Source of the DNA: a virus
Virus record (IMG/VR): IMGVR_UViG_3300025421_000003
Span: 1 to 40,895 of that record
Strand: one strand, 5' to 3'
Length of the DNA stretch: 40,895 nt
Below are positions 27,001 through 35,300 of this stretch, one piece after another. Within the stretch, counting starts at the first letter, position 1. Every line of letters starts with the position of its first letter. Both the position numbers and the translations under genes were made by a program. The notes beneath the pieces were generated by a model. The model did no database searches and had not been told where the DNA came from. It saw nothing but the letters and a program-made list of their open reading frames with translations.

Positions 27001-27858
27001 GCCCGCGCCGAGGTAGGCATCGTTGACGACGCCGTAGTCGAGGACGTTGAGGACGGACGATGAGGTGATTGCCGACGATCCGAGGCCGAGGTTTGTTCTG
27101 GCGGTTGAAGTGCTGGCAAGGTCGGAGAGGTTGTTTGCCGTCTGAGCTGCGCCCGTAATCCGGCTGTCGTCTCCTGCGGCGACGGTGCCGGTGGTCGTGC
27201 CGACGTTGAGGGCCGCCGCTCCACCGAGGCCGCTGACCTGAGACGAGGCAATCGCCACCGGGTCGGAGCCGACGACGCCGTGCGTCGAGGCGTGAGCGGT
27301 CGGCGTGCGTGGGTTGGTGACGCTGGCGTCCGTGGCGGCAAGCGGTCGCCCGCTTGTGCCGGCGGCGGAGCCTGCGTAGCGGTCGGAGTAGGTCTGCGCT
27401 GCGCTCTGCGCAGATGCGGCAGCACCTGAAGCGTCAGCGCCAACGTCGGTGTAGGTGAGGCCGGTGCCGGTCACGTCGCTCTTGGTAAGCGTGACAGCAC
27501 CCGAGCGGGTGTTGAAAGTGGTAACGCCACTGGTGGAGTTGGCCTCAATGTCGGCAACGTCAGCAACACCAAATCCATGCGTCCACTGGCTACCGACCAC
27601 CCACTGTCCAGCAGTGGTTCCATCACCTGCACGAGTAATCGTGGCAAAAGTAGAACCAGCCGTGTGAGCGGTGACGTAAACGTTCTCCGAGCTGGTGATA
27701 TTGCCGTTGGGGTCTACCCCATACAAACAGATCAGGGCAACATTGGGAGATGCAACCGCACCAAGTCGTGCAAGACCAGGAGACGAGATAGTGGTGGTAC
27801 CAGTATCAAGGGCCGCGTCCAACGCACCCTTGACGGCATCAAACCGCAGACGGGCCAT
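24085..27858 (-). CDS. Tail fibre/spike: beta-helix (pectate-lyase-like) with polyglycine tip
   Basis: 1257 aa. Residues 1-110 form a virion-attachment part with ITRAGDGTTAGQW; 110-250 are Ala/Ser-rich with ADASGAAASAQSAAQTYSD, typical of fibre shafts. From about 270, VLNVLDYGVVNDAYLGAGG then KPVYFPAGGYLF matches the start of pectate-lyase-3 beta-helix depolymerases; long Thr/Ser-rich beta-helix repeats follow to about 1000. Residues about 1095-1257 are glycine-rich (IIVVGGGGGGGGSVVSTAAG), like polyglycine-sandwich receptor-binding tips. AGGAG precedes the ATG. Predicted role: host surface binding, possibly with polysaccharide cleavage. Confidence 0.82.
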   Translation of the reverse strand: MARLRFDAVKGALDAALDTGTTTISSPGLARLGAVASPNVALICLYGVDPNGNITSSENVYVTAHTAGSTFATITRAGDGTTAGQWVVGSQWTHGFGVADVADIEANSTSGVTTFNTRSGAVTLTKSDVTGTGLTYTDVGADASGAAASAQSAAQTYSDRYAGSAAGTSGRPLAATDASVTNPRTPTAHASTHGVVGSDPVAIASSQVSGLGGAAALNVGTTTGTVAAGDDSRITGAAQTANNLSDLASTSTARTNLGLGSSAITSSSVLNVLDYGVVNDAYLGAGGTLSSSTWTDSAAPFTSASVGKSIWIEQTNGVWFRTTIATYISSTQVTITATPATVDFQGVYIFGTDNSTALTSLWSTATTLANSGQAKPVYFPAGGYLFNTGILSRTTLAQSAIQILGGGLQQTTFYPINVSATPGACVTTSMTDTAYWYSGPVNISTPKIAPVLDFAINGNLTGTGDIGIDHGPGIGGIYRVYVANFDQVPDTTYPTSGNAGGRGWRIRNLIVSGTTRYTEQTKFLAGAGVDKCFVGVEIDAATGTNSFEGTNFENFQVRITEPGARAFMVRGSGTVSALLYHSTINANGVVGPGCSSEGGTFFRSKMTTALTTGLKLAATTASPPTYTANQQITVNLASNTLVSISAGTTILIGGVYFTSPSYQAVGSSSINLIAPNASGTVGASTNVLIPYGFSGCPAIIGITSGSVSGTVTSLPTSAGTNWRVQDGQIVNLVNPTTISATTTSSSNIVTLASGNTATVWQGCSVLIPGAGPSGGPLLTNVTKVLSSTTFQTQTSASVAVSGASGTVNVQQAFMVYGNNASAATAINTYSVTANATFASGSFVELPPVGIVVGTPRPGVSNTTTDASRLVGSVVNWQMENSGAQATSILAFVSPSASMQYSGWVGSSLINYPIVQAYGTFQTTAGTLAAGATAGLTNASSGIGIKGNATTPYDVFIPGGTASGAPSSGTHNLFEIVPDATGVLWICTVAGTPGTWVSVAPSQVQTNFYVTAGAYSGTTPTWAKTAEIIVVGGGGGGGGSVVSTAAGGGGGGGGAGVVLSRVVPVLANTAYSGVVGAGGGGGAAGANGSGGTASTFVHNSQTYSALGGAYGSVGVSGGIGAGGLYGTAGPSGYVSLTMGSGGLGGSSTTASSTVGPIPFGASGGAGGYPSSGAGATGGKGGAGGASTGGAVTGGANTGFADGTVGSDGESSVYSSGASALTKPGGGGGGGGGAAGTSGAAKAGGAGGTGSVTIIFRAA

Positions 27859-27866
27859 GTAATCTC

Positions 27867-28049
27867 CTAGTAGGAATCAGTGTCGTTGGTCTGCTCGGTC
27901 CCGCCTTCGCCCTCAAGCTTGGGGTCGGGGATGCCGAAGAAGTCACCACGGATGTCCCGTGGCTTGAAGTTGATTGAGAAGGACGCACCGCAAGAGGGGC
28001 AGCCATCGCCGCACGCCTTACCGCAAGTGTCCACCTGAGACTCGCGCAT
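27867..28049 (-). CDS. 60-aa Cys-rich protein
   Basis: MRESQVDTCGKACGDGCPSCGA is followed by a polar tail (KPRDIRGDFFGIPDP). Cysteines at spacing C-x3-C-x3-C-x2-C make a likely zinc site in the first 22 residues. The ATG overlaps the upstream stop. Four small genes of this kind lie between capsid and fibre; their roles are unknown, perhaps in head completion. Confidence 0.65.
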   Translation of the reverse strand: MRESQVDTCGKACGDGCPSCGASFSINFKPRDIRGDFFGIPDPKLEGEGGTEQTNDTDSY

Positions 28050-28300
28050 CAGACCTCACGCACCTTGAACGGGAAGCCGTGGACCTCGTTGGGGGTCTTG
28101 ACCCCGTTGGCCCAGGAGCCGTGCGAGTCAGCGGAGATGTCCTGAATGACCACCGGCTCCTTGAGCTGCCAGTTGTCGTCTGCCGGACGCATCTTCCCAC
28201 CCATCGCACGGACGTTGGGGAAGGTGTAGTCCTTGTTCATGTGGCCGGAGAGATCCTCAGCCGTGGCAATCTTGGTGTCCTCGACGCGCTGTGGGGTCAT
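28049..28300 (-). CDS. Small structural-cluster protein, unknown function
   Basis: 83 aa (MTPQRVEDTKIATAEDLSGH...), polar, with a central beta-prone segment (KEPVVIQDISADSHGSWANG) and no Cys. Overlaps the upstream gene by 4 bases (ATGA) and ends at the start of the 60-aa gene. By position it might be a head decoration or completion protein. Confidence 0.6.
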   Translation of the reverse strand: MTPQRVEDTKIATAEDLSGHMNKDYTFPNVRAMGGKMRPADDNWQLKEPVVIQDISADSHGSWANGVKTPNEVHGFPFKVREV

Positions 28301-28596
28301 CGGTTGGGCTTGCCCTTCATAATGACCTTAGCGCCCATGAGGGGGTCGCCAAGGTGCGAGCGGGTGGGGTTCGGGTTGAAGTTCGGAAGCATGGTGATCT
28401 TCGTGAACTTGCCATCGTCCTTCATGTCCACACGACCATCGGCAGCCATTGCGCTGTCCATGTCGTGCGTCATGCCGTACTGAGCGTTGTTCGCCGCAGC
28501 ACGGTCGGGACGGTAGCCGGGGAGAGGAGTACCGGGCATACCGGCAAACTCAGGTCCACGCTTCTCGCCGTTGCCGGTTGGTGAGCTGACGCCCAT
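28297..28596 (-). CDS. Small Gly/Pro-rich protein, unknown function
   Basis: 99 aa (MGVSSPTGNGEKRGPEFAGM...), with a mostly extended Gly/Pro/Asn-rich sequence, Met-rich centre (YGMTHDMDSAMAADG) and basic end (GAKVIMKGKPNR). AAGGAGAAC precedes the ATG at 28596. It could be a minor head or head-tail protein; no family recognised. Confidence 0.6.
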   Translation of the reverse strand: MGVSSPTGNGEKRGPEFAGMPGTPLPGYRPDRAAANNAQYGMTHDMDSAMAADGRVDMKDDGKFTKITMLPNFNPNPTRSHLGDPLMGAKVIMKGKPNR

Positions 28597-28743
28597 TTAG
28601 TTCTCCTTCGGGGGGTCGTAGGAGGAGGGGGGGACTGACTTGTGGCCCTTAGCGTGCGTGTGGAGTCCGCATGAAAGGCACTGGTAGTGATCCGTGCCTG
28701 CCATGATGTCGAACGAACCACAGTGCGCACACTGTTGAACCAC
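28597..28743 (-). CDS. 48-aa zinc-ribbon protein, GTG start
   Basis: Translated from GTG at 28743: VVQQCAHCGSFDIMAGTDHY then QCLSCGLHTHAKGHK and a Pro-rich tail. Two CxxC motifs 14 residues apart plus His residues make a clear zinc ribbon. A G-rich ribosome site (AGGGGGGGA) lies about 5 nt upstream. It fills the gap between capsid and the 99-aa gene and ends at the base before that gene's start. Too short for standard gene calling. Confidence 0.6.
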   Translation of the reverse strand: MVQQCAHCGSFDIMAGTDHYQCLSCGLHTHAKGHKSVPPSSYDPPKEN

Positions 28744-28762
28744 GTCAGTCCCCCCCTTCTAA

Positions 28763-29752
28763 CTACTGGTCGATTGCCGGGTCGCTGTAGGTCAGGGACG
28801 AACCGGACTCGATGCGCTGCACCGACGCCTGACGGTAGATGGCGTAGCCACCCAGCCAGTACCAGCCCCACGGCACGAAACGGCGGAGGTAGTCGGTGAT
28901 CGGACCGGGGACCACATGCGGGGTCTCGGTGTTCCCATCGACCATGCTCCACGCCTTTGCGAGCGACTGACGCCCGACGCAGAGGGTGGCGTAGACGTTC
29001 GCACCCACGGTTCCGGTGGACGAACCGCCACCCTGGAACACTGGCGAGCGAGGGGTCTCAATGAAGCGGAAGCCCTCGAAGGCACCCAGCTCACCGGCCC
29101 AAATCTCACCAGGCTGCGAGTAGGTGTGCGGGTCACGCCACGCAGCCGAGCCGGTCTCCGACGTGAAGTCGTAGGCCACGTTCGGGTGGATGTAGGCGGT
29201 GTAGAACCCGTTGAAGTTCGGGACGTTCTGCGAGCGCAGACGAGCCTTCGCAGCACGGACATCGGCAGCCTTGAGAGCGTCGGTGCTGGCGATGCTGGTA
29301 CGGGCGGTCTTGCCGTTCGTGTAGGCCACGTTCGTTCCGGCCTTGAGCACGTCACGGGCAACCTCGTCAATCGAGACACCAGCGTTGTAGCCGATGACGT
29401 TGGCGACGATTGGGTCCACCTCGACGTAGCTCTCACCACGCAGGGCAGCGGTGGTCAGCACGGCGTTACCGTACTCAGCGAGCGTCACGGTGACGGTGCT
29501 CTCGGAGATGGCCGAGGGGGTGACATCCGTGCTCTCGGTCAGCGGGGACGAGGCAATGCTCAGGTCCGAGATGATCGGGAACACAACGGACGAACCGGGC
29601 ATCGACTGGTTCGTGGGCTTGATGTCAGCCACGTTGTCGAAGTACAGCTCAGGACGGAGGGCGAATCGAGCCATCCGGTCGTACGCCTGCTGCGCAAGAC
29701 CAATGGTAGTCGTAGTCGCACCCGTGGTAGTCATGGGTGGCGTGTAAGCCAT
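28763..29752 (-). CDS. Major capsid protein (N4-gp56-like, HK97 fold)
   Basis: 329 aa. Features in order: N-terminal YDRMARFALRPELYFDNVAD, then SGSSVVFPI-like and TVTVTLAEYGNAVLTTAALRG strands, ASTDALKAADVRAAKARLRS helix, FNGFYTAYIHPNVAYDF, and LGAFEGFRFIETPRSPVF. These follow the N4-gp56 family of HK97-fold capsid proteins. Length is typical. It follows the scaffold gene by 34 bp and has AGGAGAG upstream. It will be the most abundant virion protein. Confidence 0.9.
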   Translation of the reverse strand: MAYTPPMTTTGATTTTIGLAQQAYDRMARFALRPELYFDNVADIKPTNQSMPGSSVVFPIISDLSIASSPLTESTDVTPSAISESTVTVTLAEYGNAVLTTAALRGESYVEVDPIVANVIGYNAGVSIDEVARDVLKAGTNVAYTNGKTARTSIASTDALKAADVRAAKARLRSQNVPNFNGFYTAYIHPNVAYDFTSETGSAAWRDPHTYSQPGEIWAGELGAFEGFRFIETPRSPVFQGGGSSTGTVGANVYATLCVGRQSLAKAWSMVDGNTETPHVVPGPITDYLRRFVPWGWYWLGGYAIYRQASVQRIESGSSLTYSDPAIDQ

Positions 29753-29786
29753 TGGGGGACTCTCCTATGAGTCTAGGATTCCCCGG

Positions 29787-30263
29787 TTAGTTGCTTGTTG
29801 GGAAAACGCCACTCTCGGCGCCCGTGGAGCGAATGATCTCCATGATCTCGTCTGCACTACCGGCACCCTCCATCGCTGCAAGAAACTCCTGCATGGGGCT
29901 GGGGCCAGAGTTGCTGGTTCCCGTTGCACCTGCGATGCTGCGGTGACGCTCAAGCTCCTCACGAACCGGGTCAATGCGCTCCTGGTCGCTGGCATTGCTT
30001 CCGAAGATTCCGTACTCCTCGGCGGTCTTGCGGATCGCCTCGGGGTCGGTGTCCCCATCGTATGCCTTGCGAAGAAGTGCTCCAACGCCAGTCTCAGGAA
30101 TCCCTGCCTTGGTGAAAGCCAACTCACGCTTGAGCTGCATCACCTCGTGCTTGGCATCCTCGGCCTCTCGTGCTCGCTCCTTCGACTTGCGAAGTTCGGC
30201 CCGAATGTTGGGGTCAAGGTTACCGGAATCCTGATCGTCGTAGAACTCGTCAGACTCACTCAT
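29787..30263 (-). CDS. Capsid scaffolding protein
   Basis: 158 aa, strongly acidic and helical: DPNIRAELRKSKERAREAED coiled coil, ELERHRSIAG, then a polar linker and a C-terminal helix (QEFLAAMEGAGSADEIMEII). Size, composition and position immediately before the capsid gene match phage scaffolds. First gene after a 178-bp leader, so it heads the capsid transcript. Confidence 0.8.
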   Translation of the reverse strand: MSESDEFYDDQDSGNLDPNIRAELRKSKERAREAEDAKHEVMQLKRELAFTKAGIPETGVGALLRKAYDGDTDPEAIRKTAEEYGIFGSNASDQERIDPVREELERHRSIAGATGTSNSGPSPMQEFLAAMEGAGSADEIMEIIRSTGAESGVFPTSN

Positions 30264-30441
30264 GTTGATCTCTCCATCCCTTACGCATACTCACCGGAGG
30301 AAGTGAATACGGATAGTTGGGTAAGTTGGCATCTACACAATGGGGTTGCCGAGTCCCATCGGGCAGCGGCCTTAGCTCACGGACCAGTCCGGCCAAAGCT
30401 CCACTAGACGTAAGTGTATCAGAAAACGCTACAGCGTGTGT
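30264..30441 (-). promoter_or_regulatory. 178-bp leader upstream of scaffold/capsid, promoter candidate
   Basis: This is the only sizeable gap in about 24 kb of overlapping structural genes and lies just before scaffold and major capsid. On the minus strand an extended -10-like TGATACACT (about 30415-30423) follows the inverted repeat ACGCT-AC-AGCGT (30426-30437), but no good -35 is seen. Further down, CGTATTCAC pairs with GTGAGTATG around an 8-nt loop (9 bp, two wobbles) shortly before the gene. It is a plausible capsid-specific promoter and/or structured leader. No ORF is credible inside it. Confidence 0.5.
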
Positions 30442-31776
30442 CTACTTGCCGGTGCCTTCGCTGCTGGCAGAACCGATACCGAGTCCACCCGAGGCGTTCT
30501 GTGCGTAGCCACCACCACCCTGCAAGCCTGCGGTGCGTGCCTGAGAAGCCAGCTCGATTGCACGCTGAGCCTCAGCCTGTGAGCCGACACCCGGCTCCTT
30601 CAAGCCTGCGAACGTGCCGGCAAGGATCTGCTGCTGCGAGACCGTAGCCTGACCACGCTGACCGATCTGCGCCTGCTCCAACGGCTGTTCACCTGCGGCC
30701 TTGGCAAAGCCCGTCTTGTAGGTGTCCATGCCATACCCACCAGAGGTCATCTGCTTGGACAACTGCTCGGCAGTCTTTTGATCAAGACCATTGAACTTGG
30801 CGTTGTGCGCCTCGGTGTTGATCATGGCAGCCTGGACTTCCTTGACGATCTGCTGCTGTCCATGCTTGGGCGACACCATGTAGGCGAGGAGGTGTCCGGG
30901 CTTCACGCCGTACCAATCCTGCAACGTCTTTTTGATGTACGGATCGGCGTTCTTGACCATCTCGTAGCCCTTCTGCAAACGAGCGGCAAGGTTGCCCTGA
31001 TACACACCGTTGGAAATCAGCTTCCCCATCTCCTCGGGGGTCAGCATCTTGGTAGGGATGCCCGAGTTGGCAAACTGGTCCTGAATGTCCATCTTGTGAT
31101 TGAGGTACTGGTTCTCCGTCATGTCGAGACCCTTGTTCTTGATCTCATCCATACCGGGGAACGCAGCCTTGTACTCAGGGGTTTGTCGAATCTGCTGCAT
31201 GACAAGGCCGGCGTTGAGGTGGTAGCCGGGGTCAGAAATCATCTGCCACGCTTGATCAGAAAGAGATTCAAGCCCCCATGCGCCCAAGTTTCCAAGCACC
31301 TGCGAGTAAGCAGACAACTCCGCACTGGCAGTCATGTCCTGCGCACCGGGACCGGAACTGCCAAAAACAATAGTCGGGTTGGAAGATGGACCCGATGCTG
31401 AGTTACTAGGACTCCTTCTAGTACCGGTGGCTAGGTCATATCCGCCTTGCGTCGGGTACAGCGTGAACAGGCTTGTCTTGGCACCACCCGCAGCAGCGTA
31501 TGCTTTGCGGATTACGTCAATCTCTTGACCAACATTGCCAGACGGAGATTGATTGGTAAGCCAGTTGTAAGCAGCAGCAAGGTCTCCTGGGTGCCGAGCA
31601 AGATTGCCAAGAAAGACATCAAGTGAATCGGCATCGTAGAACGTGCCACCGTTGTAAATCTTCCCTTCCGGCGCACCGGACAGACTGTAGACAGCGGTGC
31701 TTCCACCCCCACCAAGCAAAGATGGCGGAGGAGGCGGCGGCGCTCCACCGCCTGATTTCTTGTTAGTTGCAGTCAT
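30442..31776 (-). CDS. Internal virion/ejection protein candidate
   Basis: 444 aa. A Pro/Gly-rich start (MTATNKKSGGGAPPPPPPSL) precedes a mainly helical body (DQAWQMISDPGYHLNAGLVM, KKTLQDWYGVKPGHLLAYMV) and a Gln/Ala-rich C-terminus (ATVSQQQILAGTFAGLKEPG). No enzyme motif or membrane helix. Placement between the giant internal protein and scaffold, and similarity in style to its 203-aa neighbour, suggest a core protein ejected with the DNA. Confidence 0.6.
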   Translation of the reverse strand: MTATNKKSGGGAPPPPPPSLLGGGGSTAVYSLSGAPEGKIYNGGTFYDADSLDVFLGNLARHPGDLAAAYNWLTNQSPSGNVGQEIDVIRKAYAAAGGAKTSLFTLYPTQGGYDLATGTRRSPSNSASGPSSNPTIVFGSSGPGAQDMTASAELSAYSQVLGNLGAWGLESLSDQAWQMISDPGYHLNAGLVMQQIRQTPEYKAAFPGMDEIKNKGLDMTENQYLNHKMDIQDQFANSGIPTKMLTPEEMGKLISNGVYQGNLAARLQKGYEMVKNADPYIKKTLQDWYGVKPGHLLAYMVSPKHGQQQIVKEVQAAMINTEAHNAKFNGLDQKTAEQLSKQMTSGGYGMDTYKTGFAKAAGEQPLEQAQIGQRGQATVSQQQILAGTFAGLKEPGVGSQAEAQRAIELASQARTAGLQGGGGYAQNASGGLGIGSASSEGTGK

Positions 31777-32387
31777 TACTGCTGACCCCCTGGCGAACTG
31801 AACGCCTGGTTGATGATCTGGTTGAACTGAGCTGCACGCTCATGCGCCTGTGGTGACTTGTCCCAGCCGTGGCCGGGGTGAGTCATCAGATGCTTCCTCC
31901 ACTCATCAAGCGTCATGGGGATGGGTCGATTGGTCTTGGGGTCAATACCGCCCTGTAGTGCAGCACCCCACTTAGGGTCAGACCAGTTCGGCTCCGACAT
32001 CACGGGACCGAGAACCTGCTGCGCCACCTGAATGTACGGGTCAAGAAGGATGCGGGTCGGGATGCCTGCTGCGATCTGTGCAGCAAAGTTCGGGTACATG
32101 CCCTGAGCAACTTGCTCGGCGTACTTCTTGAACTCCTCGGGACCAGCCTTGGCCCACGACTTGATTGCCTGATCCGAAAGGGGAATCACATAGTCATCGG
32201 CAATCTTCTCAATCTCACCCTCAGCGCCTTTGTGAGTTGGTGCCTTGGTGGGATCGGTTGGGATGTCGGGGATGCCGGGAGCACCCTCAGTCGGGGCAGA
32301 CGAATCCATGCCCTCAGTCGGGGCGGGTGAATCCATCCCCTCAAAAGGGGTGTCGGGAAGCGCCGGAGGTGTAGGAGTATCAGCCAT
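31776..32387 (-). CDS. Internal virion protein candidate with short N-terminal repeat
   Basis: 203 aa. The N-terminus carries a tandem repeat (MDSPAPTEG, MDSSAPTEG), then Pro/Thr-rich linker and a helical C-terminal 140 residues (KSWAKAGPEEFKKYAEQVAQ; RILLDPYIQVAQQVLGPV). The stop overlaps the downstream start. Likely an internal core or ejection protein acting with its neighbours; no family recognised. Confidence 0.6.
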   Translation of the reverse strand: MADTPTPPALPDTPFEGMDSPAPTEGMDSSAPTEGAPGIPDIPTDPTKAPTHKGAEGEIEKIADDYVIPLSDQAIKSWAKAGPEEFKKYAEQVAQGMYPNFAAQIAAGIPTRILLDPYIQVAQQVLGPVMSEPNWSDPKWGAALQGGIDPKTNRPIPMTLDEWRKHLMTHPGHGWDKSPQAHERAAQFNQIINQAFSSPGGQQ

Positions 32388-32389
32388 AC

Positions 32390-35300
32390 CTATCCAAGAT
32401 TGTAGAACAGGGAGAGGATGCCCTGCTTGAGTCGGGGGTCATAAGCAATCCACTCATCCATCCACTGCTGCCACCAATACTGAGCATCAGCGGAGTTGGT
32501 GCGACCGGATCGAATGGCAAGCTGCAACTGCTGGTAGACACCGTTACGGTTGTCGGTTCCCATGATCTGATTCCTCAGCTCCATGAGTCCCTGCGTCACG
32601 GGATCGTTGGGGGTCTTGGCAGCCATGTCAGTGAACTGTGCAATCGCCTGCAACTTGCGGGTGGTGCCTTGAGACGAGTTGTAGTTGGACAGCCAGGTGT
32701 TGTTGTAGTTCTGGCCGTACCAGTCAATCATGCTTTGCCGCCATTTGTAGGCTGCGCTGCTGGAATAACGACTGTCTCCTCGCATCTGGTCGTAGGTTGG
32801 CTTGATCCAGTTGTAGTAAAAAGCGTTGCCACTAGAGACAAGCCAACTGTCCACGAAATCCTGCGGGGACTGTCGAGCACGCAGACCGAGGTTTAGCAGC
32901 AGCGTGTTGGCAGGCTGGTAATACTTGGTGTCCTTGGTGAGATCAGGAGCCAGCGCCATTGCTGCAAGGGGGTGTGCTCGGGCAAGATCCTCGTGCGTGG
33001 AAAGCCAGTCATACATTGTCTTGGTGGCGGGGTAGTAGCCACCGTAGACAGACTTTGACTTGGAGATTGTATCAATGGTTGCCCAAGGGTTGTCCTTTGT
33101 GAAAGCGTCAACCGCCTTCATGTAGTTGCCCTTGTACTTGGGGTCTTTGACGTAGTTGTTGAGCTTGGTGATCATTGGAGCATCCGACTGTCCAATGCTG
33201 ATGCTCACCGGGGAACCAAACCCAAGTCCAATCTTGGCAAGCCAAGTGATGCTGGCACGGCGACGAGCCTCGTCAAGAAGTGCCTGCGTGGTGCGGACGC
33301 CCTCGGCAGTGTTGCTGCTCCAACGCTTTGCCTGCCATGCGTAAAAATCTTCTGCTCGCTGCAAGGGAGTGAGGTTCTTGTCGTTTCGCAACGAGTTCCA
33401 ATACTTCTCCGACTCGGAGGAGACAAGGTATCGAGCCGACTCCATCTCGGCCTGCAAGTAGGCGTTGTCAAGGAAGTTGGCGGTGGTGCCTCGAATCCCT
33501 GCTCCACCCATTGCCTGACCCACGGGGATTTCAATGAGGCTGCGAACAAGGGAGTTGGGAATAGCGGACTGGAACATGAACTGCGAGGTGGTCTCGTCGG
33601 TCCCGATTTGGCCGGCAAGCTGACGCTCCGCAAACTGACCAGCCTTGCTCTTTTCAAGTCCAGGGTCCATCCAATACAGTAGCTTTGTGGGGACACTAAC
33701 GACAGGACCGAACTTGGGTTCAATCCAATCAAGAAGGGTCTGCCCCTTGCCGGAAGGCGATGCCATGTCCTCGGTAGTTGAGAACGGGTCCATCGTCTGC
33801 AACGAGGACAGCGAGGCGGTGAACGGCATCCCGTACATGGCAAGCGCAGGGATGGTCTTGATAGCCATGCCGTTCTGGTTGGTGGCGTCTGAGACCAACT
33901 GCTGTACGCCCATCATCAGACCTGCGTACTGCATGAACGCACCGGGGTTCTCTGCAAACAAGCGACCCATACGACGCCACGCCTGGTTCTGCGCAAAGTA
34001 GAACGGCGCAGCGGTGGACATCATCTCCTCAAACTTGGTCTTGTCCTCGGGGTTGTGGATAAAGCGAGACATGCGACGGGTAGCCGTGGTCTCAGCAATG
34101 ACATCTGCCTGATCTGCCGTGATCGTTCCACGGGCGATTGCCTCATCCAACTTCTTGCGCTCAAGCACAAAGTCAGCGATGTACGTTGGCTGGCGGGAAA
34201 GGTAGTTCACCATCGGACCAAGAAACTTCTGATGGCCCATGGTTGAAAGCTTGGAAAGGACATCACGGGTCTGATAGAACTGCGGGCTACGAGAGATCAC
34301 GGTGTTGGGGAAGAACCGACGTTCCATCGGCTGCCCGTCCTCTTGGAAGGCGTACCGCTCGTAGAACTCGTTGGTGTGAATCCCAACATCGCCCTTTGCA
34401 ATGTCCCTGATGAGTTCGTAGTGGGGGCTGTAGAGGTGACTCTCCCTTTGGACGCCTCTTTCCACTTCCTTCGCAGTCTGGTCGATTGCCTCCCTAGGAG
34501 CGGCGATGCCCTCAAGCTTGTCAACCAAACGTCCGGCCCACGATTGAATGGGGTCCATCGTCTCAATGTGTCCGGTGCCGATTCCAACGCTGCGTGCCAT
34601 CGTCTCTCGGATGTCAGCGGGACACTCCTGAATGATCTTGCGTGCGGCAAGAATGGCGGCGTTGTGCAGCTCCTCGCCTTCCATGCCAGCGTCAAGGAAA
34701 CCCTTGTACGCATTGGCCAGCGGGCGACCGAGGTACTGCGACTGAGCAAGGGTGTTGGCGCTGTAGTGCCATCCCTCAAAGTATCCCTTGCCACCGAACT
34801 GCGATGGTGCAAAGTCATGCGGCGACATGAGGACCATCTTGGTCTTGATCTCACCCTTGCGAGATCCGACCTTGTAGGTCTTGGGCTTCTGAATCTCCTT
34901 GCCCGTAACGGGGTCAATCTCCTTCTGACCACCAACCTTGTCAACCCCAACATAATCGCCAGCCATGTCCACGTTGGAGAGCATGGACTTGTGAACCGAG
35001 TCAACTGCCGGGGGCAAGTAGCCGCCGTGTCGGTACATGAGATACGAAGCGGCGTTGATGAACTCGTCCTTACCAATGCCGTGAAGGACTGCCTGCTTCA
35101 TCCCGATGTAGATGCCACGGGCGATCATGTGGAGGTTGTGCGCCTCAACGGGGTCAATGTTGTAGCCGCGGTCCTTGAGGTAATCACTGACCCGAAGGAC
35201 TCCGATTTCATCTGGTGGCATTTGAGGAGTAGTACGAGGTGGAGCAGTAAAACCTGATGTTTTGCCAATGTCAAATCTATCAGCTTCATTGCCCATGCCG

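Noticed and set aside
28916-29770. 284-aa plus-strand open frame opposite the capsid gene
   Set aside because: It is the antisense shadow of the major capsid coding sequence, a common by-product of GC-rich codon bias; similar long antisense frames opposite other genes (for example 5381-5842 and 34343-35257) were dropped for the same reason.
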